From IMG/VR virus record IMGVR_UViG_3300030118_004810, positions 1 to 33,967 of that record: a stretch of DNA of 33,967 bases. The stretch is one strand, 5' to 3'. The stretch is from a virus. Position numbers and translations under genes: made by a program. The notes beneath the pieces are model-generated. The model made no database searches. It was given only the letters and a program-made list of their open reading frames with translations, and was not told the DNA's origin. Shown in pieces: positions 19,080 through 27,800 of this stretch (the first letter of the stretch is position 1; each line of letters starts with the position of its first letter).

Positions 19080-19278
19080 AAATATTATATGGCATAGAAA
19101 AATTTTTTACGTTGTAAAAGTTGTTTTTAAGGTAATAAAATATTATCTTTCTAAGCTATCTTGGAAACGAGAAATATTTATAGTAGAAGTTCCAACTACT
19201 ATGAAAAGCGAACAGGAAAAGCAAAAGCTAATGACTGACGTTTTAGAAATTTTGGAACACCAAATTAAAATACATTAA
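19066..19278 (+). CDS. Small basic hypothetical protein
   Basis: The 70-residue protein begins MKHYRNIIWHRKIFYVVKVV, an unusually aromatic and basic N-terminal half, and ends in a helical segment (SEQEKQKLMTDVLEILEHQ). It overlaps the exonuclease by 14 bases. It may be a peripheral membrane or DNA-binding peptide. No family recognised. Confidence 0.5.
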   Translation: MKHYRNIIWHRKIFYVVKVVFKVIKYYLSKLSWKREIFIVEVPTTMKSEQEKQKLMTDVLEILEHQIKIH

Positions 19279-19281
19279 AAT

Positions 19282-19542
19282 ATGGAAGATAAAATATATG
19301 TAGGAAGTGGTACTGAAAAGTTTGATGGTAACCTTGTTTCTTGCAGTTTATGTTTAAGCGACTTACCTAAAGAGCACGTCTTTGAGTATAGTGGTAAAAA
19401 ATATATAAAACTAAACGTACAAAAGAAGAAACAAGCTGATGAGTATGGGAAGACTCATTATGTAGCTGTTGACACCTGGAAACCTGAGCCAAAAGCTGAG
19501 CCAGTTTCAGCTAATGAGGGCGACCCAGACTTACCCTTTTAA
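19282..19542 (+). CDS. SSB-like small protein with DLPF tail
   Basis: The 86-residue protein has a beta-rich body (YVGSGTEKFDGNLVSCSLCL, then KKYIKLNVQKKKQADEYGKT and HYVAVDTWKPEPK). A Pro/Ala/Glu linker leads to the last residues DPDLPF. That end mirrors the acidic SSB C-terminal peptide (DDDIPF) that recruits replication and repair proteins. The body could be a minimal OB-fold, but this is not evident from motifs. It lies between the exonuclease and the primase-helicase, the expected place for an ssDNA-binding protein. Confidence 0.65.
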   Translation: MEDKIYVGSGTEKFDGNLVSCSLCLSDLPKEHVFEYSGKKYIKLNVQKKKQADEYGKTHYVAVDTWKPEPKAEPVSANEGDPDLPF

Positions 19543-19547
19543 TAATT

Positions 19548-19656
19548 AGGCACTATGAAAGTGGCCCACAACGGGCAAATAATTTTATTAACCTTATTAA
19601 ATTTTAATTTGTGTTTCATAAATTTTAAATGTTAAACTTTTGTAGTGCCTTTTTTT
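19548..19656 (+). ncRNA. Structured intergenic RNA closed by a terminator-like stem
   Basis: AGGCACTA (19548-19555) pairs perfectly with TAGTGCCT (19643-19650), followed by a run of T to 19656, like an intrinsic terminator with a large branched loop. Inside are GCCC-ACAAC-GGGC (19564-19576) and TATGAAA (19555-19561) complementary to TTTCATA (19614-19620). It fills the gap between the SSB-like and primase-helicase genes. It may be a stable small RNA, an attenuator, or a processed spacer. Confidence 0.5.
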
Positions 19657-19667
19657 AACTAACAACA

Positions 19668-22058
19668 ATGGAGATAACTATTTTTAAAGATATTAAAGAC
19701 ACATCACAGCCTTTTTACAGAACTGTAGAGGTGGTTTTAAAAAGAATTGAAGAAGGAGCATCAAAAGATGCTGTTAAAAAAATACGTTCTGAAAAAGATA
19801 AAGAAGAAAGAAATAAACTAAAAAAGACTTTACCGGCTGTTTGTTTTAGTGGTAAATTCAAGAAAAGAAATGATGCCTCTTTAATAGAGCATAGCGGCTT
19901 AATTTGTTTAGACTTTGATGGGTATAAATCAAATAAAGACTTGCTCCAGGAGAAAGAAAGACTAACAAAAATTAAATACGTTTATTCTGTATTTATATCG
20001 CCAAGTGGCAAAGGTCTAAAGGTATTAGTTAAGATACCTAAAGACGTAGATAATCATAAAAATTATTTTAATTCTCTTAAAAAATTTTTTAAATCTGACT
20101 ACTTTGATGTAACATCAAAAAATGTATCACGAGTTTGTTACGAGTCTTATGATCCATTAATTTACATTGCAAAAAACTCAAGTATATGGGACAAGATTGA
20201 GGAACAAGAGTATGTAGAAAAAATTAAATATAAAGACAAACCAACCATACCATTAACAGATGAAAACAAAATTGTAGACATACTTGTTAAATGGTGGGAA
20301 AAAAAGTATGGATTGAACAGTGGGGAAAGAAACAACAATGTGTTTATATTGGCAGCCGCATTTAATGATTTTGGTATTCCTCAGAACGTAGCTATAATGG
20401 TAATGAGTAATTTTGAGTCAAGAGATTTTAGTAGAGCTGAAATTCTAAGAACGATAAGTTCTGCTTACAGCAATACTCAAAACTTTGGAACAAAGTATTA
20501 TGAAGATGAGGATAAAGTAAACCTAATAAAACAACAATTAAGAAGAGGTGTAAATAAAACAGAAATAAAATGTCATATACAAAATGATAAAATTGATGAT
20601 AAAAATATAGAGGAAGTTATAAATAAATTAGAAGAAGAACAAACAGAAAATAAATTTTGGGAAAAAAGTGATAAAGGTAAAATTAAAATAATACATTATT
20701 ATTTTAAAAATTTTTTAGAAGATAATGGTTTTTATAAATTTAATCCAGAGGGTAGTAAAAACTATGTTTTTGTTAGGGTAATTAACAACCTCATAGACCA
20801 TACAAGCGAAAAAGAAATTAAAGATTTTGTTTTAGATTATCTTTTAAATTTAGATGATATTAGCGTATATAACTATTTTGCTGAAAACACCAGGTATTTT
20901 AGAGAAGACTTTTTAACTCTCCTTTCATCTATAGATGTGTTTTTTATTGAAGACACTAAAGACACAGCGTACTTATACTTTATGAATTGTGCTGTAAAAA
21001 TTACTCACAATGAAATAAACTTAATAGATTACTTAGACTTAGGTGGGTATGTTTGGAAAGACCACGTTATAGATAGAGAGTTTACTTTATGTCACGTTCA
21101 GAAATGTGATTACAAAACTTTTATAAGCAACATATGTGGGGAAGATGAAAGCAGAGTTAGATCAATGGAATCTACTATAGGTTTTTTAATGCATGGTTAT
21201 AAAAATTTATCTTATTGTCCGGCTACTATTTTAAATGATGAAGTAATTTCTGATAACCCTGAAGGAGGTACTGGTAAGGGTTTGTTTATGAATGGTTTGG
21301 CAAAAATGAAAAAATTAGTAGTAATAGATGGAAAGTCTTTTACTTTTGAAAGGTCGTTTGCTTATCAGTTAGTATCGGCTGACACACAAATATTATGTTT
21401 TGATGACGTAAAAAAATCTTTTGATTTTGAAAGATTGTTTAGTGTAGTAACTGAAGGATTAACTCTTGAAAAGAAAAACAAAGATGCAATTAAAATACCC
21501 TTTTCTAAATCTCCTAAAGTTGCAATTACTACTAATTATGCTATTAAAGGTAAAGGAACAAGTTTTGAAAGAAGAAAATGGGAGTTAGAATTGTCTCAAC
21601 ATTATACTAAAGACTTTACTCCATTAGTGGAGTTTGGTAGACTTATGTTTGGAGACTGGGATGATGAAGAATGGTGCCAGTTTGACAACTATATGATTAA
21701 TTGTTTACAAGGATATCTATTAAGCGGCTTATTAAAAAGTGAGTTTGTTAATTTAAAAATTAGAAAACTATCAGCAGAAACAGCTCATGAATTTGTAGAA
21801 TGGTGCGGGCTCCTGGCTTCATCAACACCAAACGAAAAATTAAAATCTAATCAACGTATATATAAATTAGATTTATATAGTGATTTTATAGAAGAAAATC
21901 CAGACTTTGCTCCCAAATCAAAGTATACCATATCTCGTATTGCTTTTAATAAATGGTTATCCTCATATTGTTTATACAAATACAATACAATTCCTGAGGA
22001 AGGTAGGGACTTAGGTGGAAGGTGGATTATATTTCCTGAAATAGATGATGAAGTTTAG
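19668..22058 (+). CDS. Primase-helicase (BT4734-like N-terminus, SF3/D5-like helicase)
   Basis: This is a 796-residue protein. The N-terminal part (residues about 1-180) contains SLIEHSGLICLDFDGYKSNK and VFISPSGKGLKVLVKIP. This resembles the BT4734/VirE-type primase-like domain, with D-F-D in a metal-site-like position and S-P-S-G-K-G-L-K. A middle helical region has SGERNNNVFILAAAFNDFGI, a PriCT-like arrangement. The helicase part has Walker A EGGTGKG (532-538), Walker B ILCFDDV (D579-D580), and sensor-like VAITTNY followed by a FERRKWELEL arginine-finger region. It should prime and unwind phage DNA. The gene starts after a structured RNA and overlaps the SNF2 helicase by 14 bases. Confidence 0.85.
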   Translation: MEITIFKDIKDTSQPFYRTVEVVLKRIEEGASKDAVKKIRSEKDKEERNKLKKTLPAVCFSGKFKKRNDASLIEHSGLICLDFDGYKSNKDLLQEKERLTKIKYVYSVFISPSGKGLKVLVKIPKDVDNHKNYFNSLKKFFKSDYFDVTSKNVSRVCYESYDPLIYIAKNSSIWDKIEEQEYVEKIKYKDKPTIPLTDENKIVDILVKWWEKKYGLNSGERNNNVFILAAAFNDFGIPQNVAIMVMSNFESRDFSRAEILRTISSAYSNTQNFGTKYYEDEDKVNLIKQQLRRGVNKTEIKCHIQNDKIDDKNIEEVINKLEEEQTENKFWEKSDKGKIKIIHYYFKNFLEDNGFYKFNPEGSKNYVFVRVINNLIDHTSEKEIKDFVLDYLLNLDDISVYNYFAENTRYFREDFLTLLSSIDVFFIEDTKDTAYLYFMNCAVKITHNEINLIDYLDLGGYVWKDHVIDREFTLCHVQKCDYKTFISNICGEDESRVRSMESTIGFLMHGYKNLSYCPATILNDEVISDNPEGGTGKGLFMNGLAKMKKLVVIDGKSFTFERSFAYQLVSADTQILCFDDVKKSFDFERLFSVVTEGLTLEKKNKDAIKIPFSKSPKVAITTNYAIKGKGTSFERRKWELELSQHYTKDFTPLVEFGRLMFGDWDDEEWCQFDNYMINCLQGYLLSGLLKSEFVNLKIRKLSAETAHEFVEWCGLLASSTPNEKLKSNQRIYKLDLYSDFIEENPDFAPKSKYTISRIAFNKWLSSYCLYKYNTIPEEGRDLGGRWIIFPEIDDEV

Positions 22059-23277
22059 AGATTATCAGTTAGATATTATATCTAAAGGGGTAAATATAAT
22101 TAGATCAAGTGGCTTTTTATATTTAGCTATGGAAGTTAGAACTGGTAAAACTTTAACCAGTTTAGGTATAGCAAGTTTAATAAAAGCACAAGAGGTTTTG
22201 TTTATAACTAAAAAGAAAGCCATCAGTAGTATCGTAGATGATTATTATAAGCTAAGCCCTGAGTTTTCTATAGAAGTAATTAATTATGAATCCTTACATA
22301 AAATTAAACAGACCGGATGGGATGTAATTGTTTGTGATGAAGCCCATACCTTAGGAGCATTTCCAAAACCTAACAAAAGAGCAAAGCAAGTTAAAGAGAT
22401 TATACGAAGGTCTAATCCTTTTGTAATACTTTTAAGTGGTACACCTACACCAGAGTCTTACAGTCAAATGTATCATCAGGTTTATGGTATTCCAAACAAC
22501 CCATTTAAACACTGTAAAAACTTTTATTCTTTTAGTAGACAATATGTAAATGTAAAACAAAAGTATATTAATAGTATTTATATTAGGGACTATAGTCATG
22601 GGTTGAAAAGTATTATAGACGATATGTCTCCTTACAAACTTAATTACTCTCAAAAAATGGCAGGATTCAAAACTACTATTGATGAAAAAGTGCTGTATGT
22701 AAAGCTAAGTTCAGTATGTAAAAATTTAATTAAAAAAATAAAAAAAGATAGAATTATTCAAGGGGATGATGAATTAATACTTGCAGACACAGGAGTAAAA
22801 CTTATGTCAAAAGTTCATCAGTTATGTTCTGGAACTGTAAAGTTTGAAAGTGGTAACTCTATGGTGGTAGATAATTCAAAAGCAAAATTTATAAAAAAGT
22901 ATTTTAAGAAAAAAAAGATCGGTATATTTTATAAATTTAAAGAAGAGTATAACGCAATCAAGTCTGTTTATAAAGACATGATAACCAATGATTTAGAAGA
23001 ATTTAATTCTACAAATAAGTCAATCGCCTTACAAATTGTTAGTGGTAGAGAGGGCATAAGTTTAAAGAAAGCTGAGGCATTAATATATTACAATATAGAT
23101 TTTAGCGCAACCTCTTATTGGCAAAGTAGAGACCGTATGACCACTAAGGATAGACTGTCTAATAAAATATTTTGGATATTCAGCGAGGATGGAATTGAAA
23201 AAGATATTTACAAAACAGTTGTTAAAAAGAAAGATTACACCCTTACACATTTTAAAAGAGATTTGTTAGATTTGTAG
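22045..23277 (+). CDS. SNF2-type DEAD/DEAH-box helicase
   Basis: The 410-residue protein shows ordered SF2 motifs: Q-like FRDYQLDII at the N-terminus, motif I MEVRTGKT (R32-T36), and motif II DEAH (98-101). Motif III is LLSGTPTP (129-136). The second RecA domain has IALQIVSGREGISLKKAEAL and motif VI YWQSRDRM (Q360, R364). Short SNF2-like helicases like this are common in phages beside VRR-NUC genes, as here. They are thought to act in replication or recombination by translocating on DNA. The start could be either of two adjacent ATG codons. Confidence 0.88.
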   Translation: MMKFRDYQLDIISKGVNIIRSSGFLYLAMEVRTGKTLTSLGIASLIKAQEVLFITKKKAISSIVDDYYKLSPEFSIEVINYESLHKIKQTGWDVIVCDEAHTLGAFPKPNKRAKQVKEIIRRSNPFVILLSGTPTPESYSQMYHQVYGIPNNPFKHCKNFYSFSRQYVNVKQKYINSIYIRDYSHGLKSIIDDMSPYKLNYSQKMAGFKTTIDEKVLYVKLSSVCKNLIKKIKKDRIIQGDDELILADTGVKLMSKVHQLCSGTVKFESGNSMVVDNSKAKFIKKYFKKKKIGIFYKFKEEYNAIKSVYKDMITNDLEEFNSTNKSIALQIVSGREGISLKKAEALIYYNIDFSATSYWQSRDRMTTKDRLSNKIFWIFSEDGIEKDIYKTVVKKKDYTLTHFKRDLLDL

Positions 23278-23278
23278 T

Positions 23279-23518
23279 ATGACCGAACAACAAATTCAGA
23301 ATAAAAGAATAGCTGAATTAGAAGAAGAAGGGTACTACGTTATAAAACTTACTGTTACAAATAAAAATGGTATACCAGATTTGATAGCCATACCTCAAGG
23401 GTGTGATGTGTTGTTCTCAGAAATAAAAAAACCCAACGGGAAACTTTCGGAATTGCAAAAATTTAGAATTGAACAATTACAAAAGCATGGGGTTAAAACA
23501 GAAGTATACAGGGGCTAA
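23279..23518 (+). CDS. VRR-NUC domain nuclease
   Basis: The 79-residue protein is a minimal VRR-NUC (PD-(D/E)XK) nuclease. It has an N-terminal helix (QNKRIAELEEEGYYVIKL), NGIPDLIAI with D34, VLFSEIKKPNGKLSELQ with E48 and K50, and Q60 of the following helix. All catalytic positions are present. VRR-NUC proteins cleave branched or flap DNA. It lies one base after the SNF2 helicase gene, a frequent partnership in phages, suggesting joint action on replication or recombination intermediates. Confidence 0.88.
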   Translation: MTEQQIQNKRIAELEEEGYYVIKLTVTNKNGIPDLIAIPQGCDVLFSEIKKPNGKLSELQKFRIEQLQKHGVKTEVYRG

Positions 23519-23810
23519 GTATGAGGTTGAAGATTTTTTTATTGACAGCCTCCAGGAGTTAGACTTATACACAGGATTAAAAATAGCGAGATATATAGAG
23601 CGAAATGTAGATTCATTTCCGCCTAACGATCTATGCTCATACATTTTAGGCGGTGTTATTGTTGAAACTATTGGCGACCCAATAACTTTTGCATTAGAAT
23701 TAGTAAGCAATAATGATGGTTCTACTACCTTAACCGACATCAGTTTAATTACTATGGATGAGTACCTTGATTTAATTAATTTAAATTGTTATATAAAAAA
23801 TCCTAAATGA
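23487..23810 (+). CDS. Hypothetical protein overlapping VRR-NUC
   Basis: The start is placed at ATG 23487 (MGLKQKYTGAKYEVEDFFID), overlapping the nuclease gene's last 32 bases. A non-ATG start further upstream would only lengthen the overlap. The 107-residue protein is acidic (ARYIERNVDSFPPNDLCSYI, then a beta-like LELVSNNDGSTTLTDISLIT). No domain recognised. It ends in a hairpin-forming sequence. Confidence 0.6.
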   Translation: MGLKQKYTGAKYEVEDFFIDSLQELDLYTGLKIARYIERNVDSFPPNDLCSYILGGVIVETIGDPITFALELVSNNDGSTTLTDISLITMDEYLDLINLNCYIKNPK

Positions 23811-23816
23811 TTAGGA
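23801..23816. terminator. Hairpin, possible bidirectional terminator
   Basis: TCCTAA-ATGA-TTAGGA forms a 6-bp stem containing the stop codon of the preceding gene. On the minus strand it is directly followed by TTTTTTATATAAC, a good U tract. On the plus strand seven T occur about 11 bases later. It may end stray leftward transcripts, or weakly end the replication operon. Confidence 0.4.
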
Positions 23817-23833
23817 TAAGTTAGTTATTTTTT

Positions 23834-23841
23834 TATATTTG
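23834..23841 (+). promoter_or_regulatory. -7 promoter box TATATTTG
   Basis: Exact TAnnTTTG match 17 bases before the start of the 63-residue gene. No clear -33 TTTG is found at the usual distance. Confidence 0.45.
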
Positions 23842-23858
23842 GTACAAACAAAACATAG

Positions 23859-24050
23859 ATGCCAAGAGTAGCGCCTGAAGACACATCAACCATAAGTCAT
23901 ATTAATTATGTTACAGACAGTGTTCATAAGTTTGGAGACGAACTTTATGAAAACTTAATGGACAGAAATCATGACCAAGCAAAAGAAGATGCGCAAGAAC
24001 TTATAAAAATTTTGGCAGACCTAATACAGTCTTTGACTGACGAAATATGA
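23859..24050 (+). CDS. Small helical acidic protein
   Basis: The 63-residue protein begins MPRVAPEDTSTISHINYVTD. It continues with a long amphipathic helix (DRNHDQAKEDAQELIKILAD). It has its own promoter box and overlaps the next ATG by 4 bases (ATGA). It may form helical bundles; function unknown. Confidence 0.55.
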   Translation: MPRVAPEDTSTISHINYVTDSVHKFGDELYENLMDRNHDQAKEDAQELIKILADLIQSLTDEI

Positions 24051-24214
24051 AGAAACGTAAACTTAACTCTCTAAATCCAAAATACATGACAAAACAAGAA
24101 ACCACTACTAAGGTAAGGCGCAAACTTATTTGTGAAGTACCTACCAGAAACATTAATGGTAAAATATCTAAAAATTCTACAAAGGCAAAAATATACGAAC
24201 TGCGTTATGAATAA
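24047..24214 (+). CDS. 55-residue basic hypothetical protein
   Basis: The frame begins MKKRKLNSLNPKYMTKQETT and ends KNSTKAKIYELRYE. It is strongly Lys/Arg/Thr-rich. The start overlaps the upstream stop, and the stop overlaps the next start by 8 bases. The tight coupling supports expression; function unknown. Confidence 0.5.
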   Translation: MKKRKLNSLNPKYMTKQETTTKVRRKLICEVPTRNINGKISKNSTKAKIYELRYE

Positions 24215-24605
24215 AGAAAGAGCCAAAGAACTTAATGAATTTTGTCAGACGGTAGCTGAGCGATTTTCAAACACATCAAGACAAGGTAATATTAATAACG
24301 AAACATTTTCTGTTGAAGAAATTATACCAACATCAGATGATTCTGCTGTAGTAAACTTTGTAAAAAATACTGGTAAGTTAGCTGTGGCCTATATGTATTA
24401 TATAAATAGAGGAAGATCAAAAGGGTGGAAATATTATTTTCCAACAGACTCTCATGTCGTAGGTATGCAGGCTTTTTCATTTTATAAATTAGAGGCTGAA
24501 AGAAAAAACTACAAAAGAAATTTTGAAAGAGTAGAACAATACAATCGTAATCGTTCTTATGAAGATCAAGTAAGTGATGTTTCTGAAATTAATTTAGAGC
24601 TATAA
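24207..24605 (+). CDS. Hypothetical protein, end of rightward block
   Basis: The start is ATG 24207 (MNKERAKELNEFCQTVAERF). The frame extends further upstream, but only with a non-ATG start inside the previous gene. The 132-residue protein has a helical N-terminus, then AVVNFVKNTGKLAVAYMYYI and RGRSKGWKYYFPTDSHVVGM, and a basic/aromatic helix (YKLEAERKNYKRNFERVEQY). A similar layout occurs in other small uncharacterised phage proteins. Its 3' end overlaps the convergent gene by 17 bases. Confidence 0.6.
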   Translation: MNKERAKELNEFCQTVAERFSNTSRQGNINNETFSVEEIIPTSDDSAVVNFVKNTGKLAVAYMYYINRGRSKGWKYYFPTDSHVVGMQAFSFYKLEAERKNYKRNFERVEQYNRNRSYEDQVSDVSEINLEL

Positions 24606-24840
24606 GTTTAGCTAATTCTTTAGCTGCTAATATATCATTGCACTTTTCATAGTCTTCTACATGAATAAAGTAATCTAATAAAGCATCATAGACGCTATCG
24701 TCTATTTCTTCCATCGGTCTGTCTGGGTTGTAAAGAAGGTATAAAGTATCCACATTTTCTAATAAGTTTTCGTAAGTATCTTTTCCTGTTAATAAAGAAT
24801 AAGTATAATGCATACAAAGATTCTCATCAAAGTTTTCCAT
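24589..24840 (-). CDS. Small acidic hypothetical protein
   Basis: The 83-residue protein begins MENFDENLCMHYTYSLLTGK. It contains LYLLYNPDRPMEEIDDSVYD and YEKCNDILAAKELAKL. It is acidic and helical. It lies two bases after the stop of the giant gene, so it is the last gene of that leftward operon, and it converges with the rightward block. No family recognised. Confidence 0.6.
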   Translation of the reverse strand: MENFDENLCMHYTYSLLTGKDTYENLLENVDTLYLLYNPDRPMEEIDDSVYDALLDYFIHVEDYEKCNDILAAKELAKLIALN

Positions 24841-24842
24841 AG

Positions 24843-27800
24843 CTAAGGTCTTTTAGGTATAGGCTTTCCTGGATTCTTTTGTTTCCAAAGTCTTGGGTTT
24901 CTAATATATGTATCGTACTCACTCTTCTTTTTATTTGTTTTTGAAACCTCAGGATTATTTTGCATAATTTGTTTGTATAATCTTGGGTTTGTTTTTTTAA
25001 TCTTTTCTAATTCTTCTTTGCTTCGTTTTTTAAATTTAGACTTCTTAGCTTTTCTTAAATCTTTATATATCTCTTGTATTGCTACCTTTCTTACATCTTT
25101 ATATATAGGTATCAACCCTAAGTTACCAGCCACTTCTAAAGGCATCCTTATCAACTGCTCATTGAGCTGACGCTCTCGTGCCTCTGGAGTTTTACGAGCT
25201 GGCTCACTTACCTTGCGAACAATTAAATCTGCTGTAGATAGTGCAGGTCCAAAAGAACCTCCAAACCTTAAAAGCAAATCACCCATTGTTATACCCTGAC
25301 CTTGCTGCTTCTTTGGTAAAACAGAATATTGTAATGAGTCTTTATAAGGGTCATACTCACCATCACGCAAAAACTCTAAGTGAGATTCATTAAACTTTTC
25401 TACTCCTATATTTAGTATTGCTTTTACTGCATTACCAAAATCTCTTCCTATTAGTAAAGAAGTAAATGTTTGTCCTAATGCTTGACCAAATTGTTTTTCC
25501 AGGCTTTTATCTTCTTCATCATCCTCAAAGAATAATCCTAATAAGCCAGCGCCTAACATTGATGAAAGAAGCGAGTATGTTACCATTCGTGTTGTAACAC
25601 CTGCTAATATCTTAGCTCCTTGCTCTTGTGTTAGCCTACTTTCATTTCCAGTTATTGCTTGCAAAGCTGATCGTGCAGTAACAAATTCAAATATTAAGAA
25701 CCTCGTCATAAAGTTATTAAAATTATTGAAAGCCTTTTTAGATACACTATCATTAGGTTTTGAGGTTCCTTTTAGTATACCCATATATGGATTGTCAGCC
25801 GCACCTATATATGTAGTAACTTCATCTGCTTGTTGAGTTGCAGCATCTATAGCTTCTTGGTTTGCCTGAATATATTCCTGGTCTCCTTCAGCTATTTTAT
25901 TAAAATCAACATCTTGCCCTGTAATGCTTTTAAACTCTTTTGCAAAACTTCCAAACCACATAGGTCTCATAACTACCTTATCAGGTGTTGATATTAAATA
26001 GTCAGCTATTCGTTCCACATTACCCAACCATTTCTGGTCTGCAAAACTCCATATTTGTTTTACTTTATTTTGTATATCACTATTGATTTGGTTTCCAGCT
26101 CCGCCTTCTGCTCTTTCAACAACATTAGGGTCAACAAATCTACCAGCTAAACCTTCAGCAAATACTCTGTCTTTTTGTGCGCTACCTACATTATCCATAA
26201 TTTTAGCACCAACATCACTAAATATAAACTCTTGATAGTTCATGCCATTTTGAAAAGCATCTTGATCTACAAACAATGCCATACCAATATTTGATAATAA
26301 TTCTGCAACAAACCTTCCTGTTCCGGCTAATACAGTTCTGTAACCCTGACGAGACATAAAATCGGCAGCTCTATCAGCCAAAGTAGTTTCTCCAAAGTCA
26401 TTGGTTAATACGTTTTTATTTACTTCTTCGTAAGCTCTTTCCAAAGCATTAATCATTTCTCTTTGCTCTGATGGTATACGACCTTCTGCTTCTAAAATTT
26501 TTTTAGTTTCATTTATAGTTTTTCTTGCTAATCGGATAGGCTCTGTCATATGATAATCTAACATAACATATTCTGCTCCTTTTCTGGTAGATGAATAAAC
26601 ATCAAAGTTTAAAGGGTTTACATCTCCTGTTCTTTTAATTAAAGACTGTCCCTTTGTTGATGGTTTTAAGCCTTTCATGTAATTACCGACAAAGTCAGGA
26701 GCTGTTGCATCACTATCAGCATCTGCGGTAAACAATACGTTATGATGAACATAGTTGTTTAAAGCATTAAAAGAATTACCCCTAATAGTTGACGCAGTAA
26801 ATACAGCCGCAGGTTCATTTGCAGCATTTATTTCATCTACTGTTTTAATACTGGCCTTTTCTGCATCATTAAATGAATTAAATAATTTTTCATTATCAAT
26901 ACTTTTGCCATCTTCAGTTTGAAACTTCTCTAATATATCCTGTAATGCTGCGGCATCTTTCTCTGTTAAATTAGTTTTTTGCTCATCTATAGCTTTTATG
27001 GTCGCTTTCAATACATCAATAGCTGGGTTTACAAATTTATTATCAGGATTAGATTCAAACTCTCTTTGTAATAAATATAATTGCTGCTTATAAGCTGATA
27101 GTGTTGTTTTATTAGGGTCATTACCAAAAGACTTAAACACATCATTCTTAGCTTTGTTTAATTTATTTCTAATTTCTTTTGTAGCTGTTGCATATCTTGA
27201 TTGCGCTTTAGCTGTTGGCTCAAATATAGCTTCGTATAAGTTTTTAGTTTTAAAGTCTCCAAAAATTTGATCTATATATGCTAATGGGTTCCTTCTGATT
27301 GCCTCAAGTACAGCGCCTTTTTTTGTAAATAAATTTTTAAAGTTAGCATACATTTTAGTGAAAGGCAACATCTTTCCTTTTTTAATACTTGGCGATGCCT
27401 TTTCCATCGCAGCAAGTTTTGCTTGCATAGATGTAGTATATAGCTGTAATAGGTGAGGAACATAGCCATTATTTACATTGTCTAATAATCCAACCATATT
27501 TTTTAATTCATATGGCTCCATCATCATTAACACTTCTTTATTTCTTAATAGTTTTCTAAATTTTCTAACTAAACCTTTTTGGTCAGAGCTTAAATTTTCT
27601 GGGACTTTAGTTGTGTTGTCAGCCTTTTCAATGTTTTTGATAGCACCTTCTTTTTCTTCTTGAATTGCTTCTGGAGTTTTTTCAACTCTTTCTTTTGGAG
27701 CTATTTGGTTTTTATATTTCTCCATTAATTTCTTTTCATCCTGAGTAATCTCTCCTTGCTCAAGCATTTTATCTAACACAGCTTCATATGATGTGTTTTC

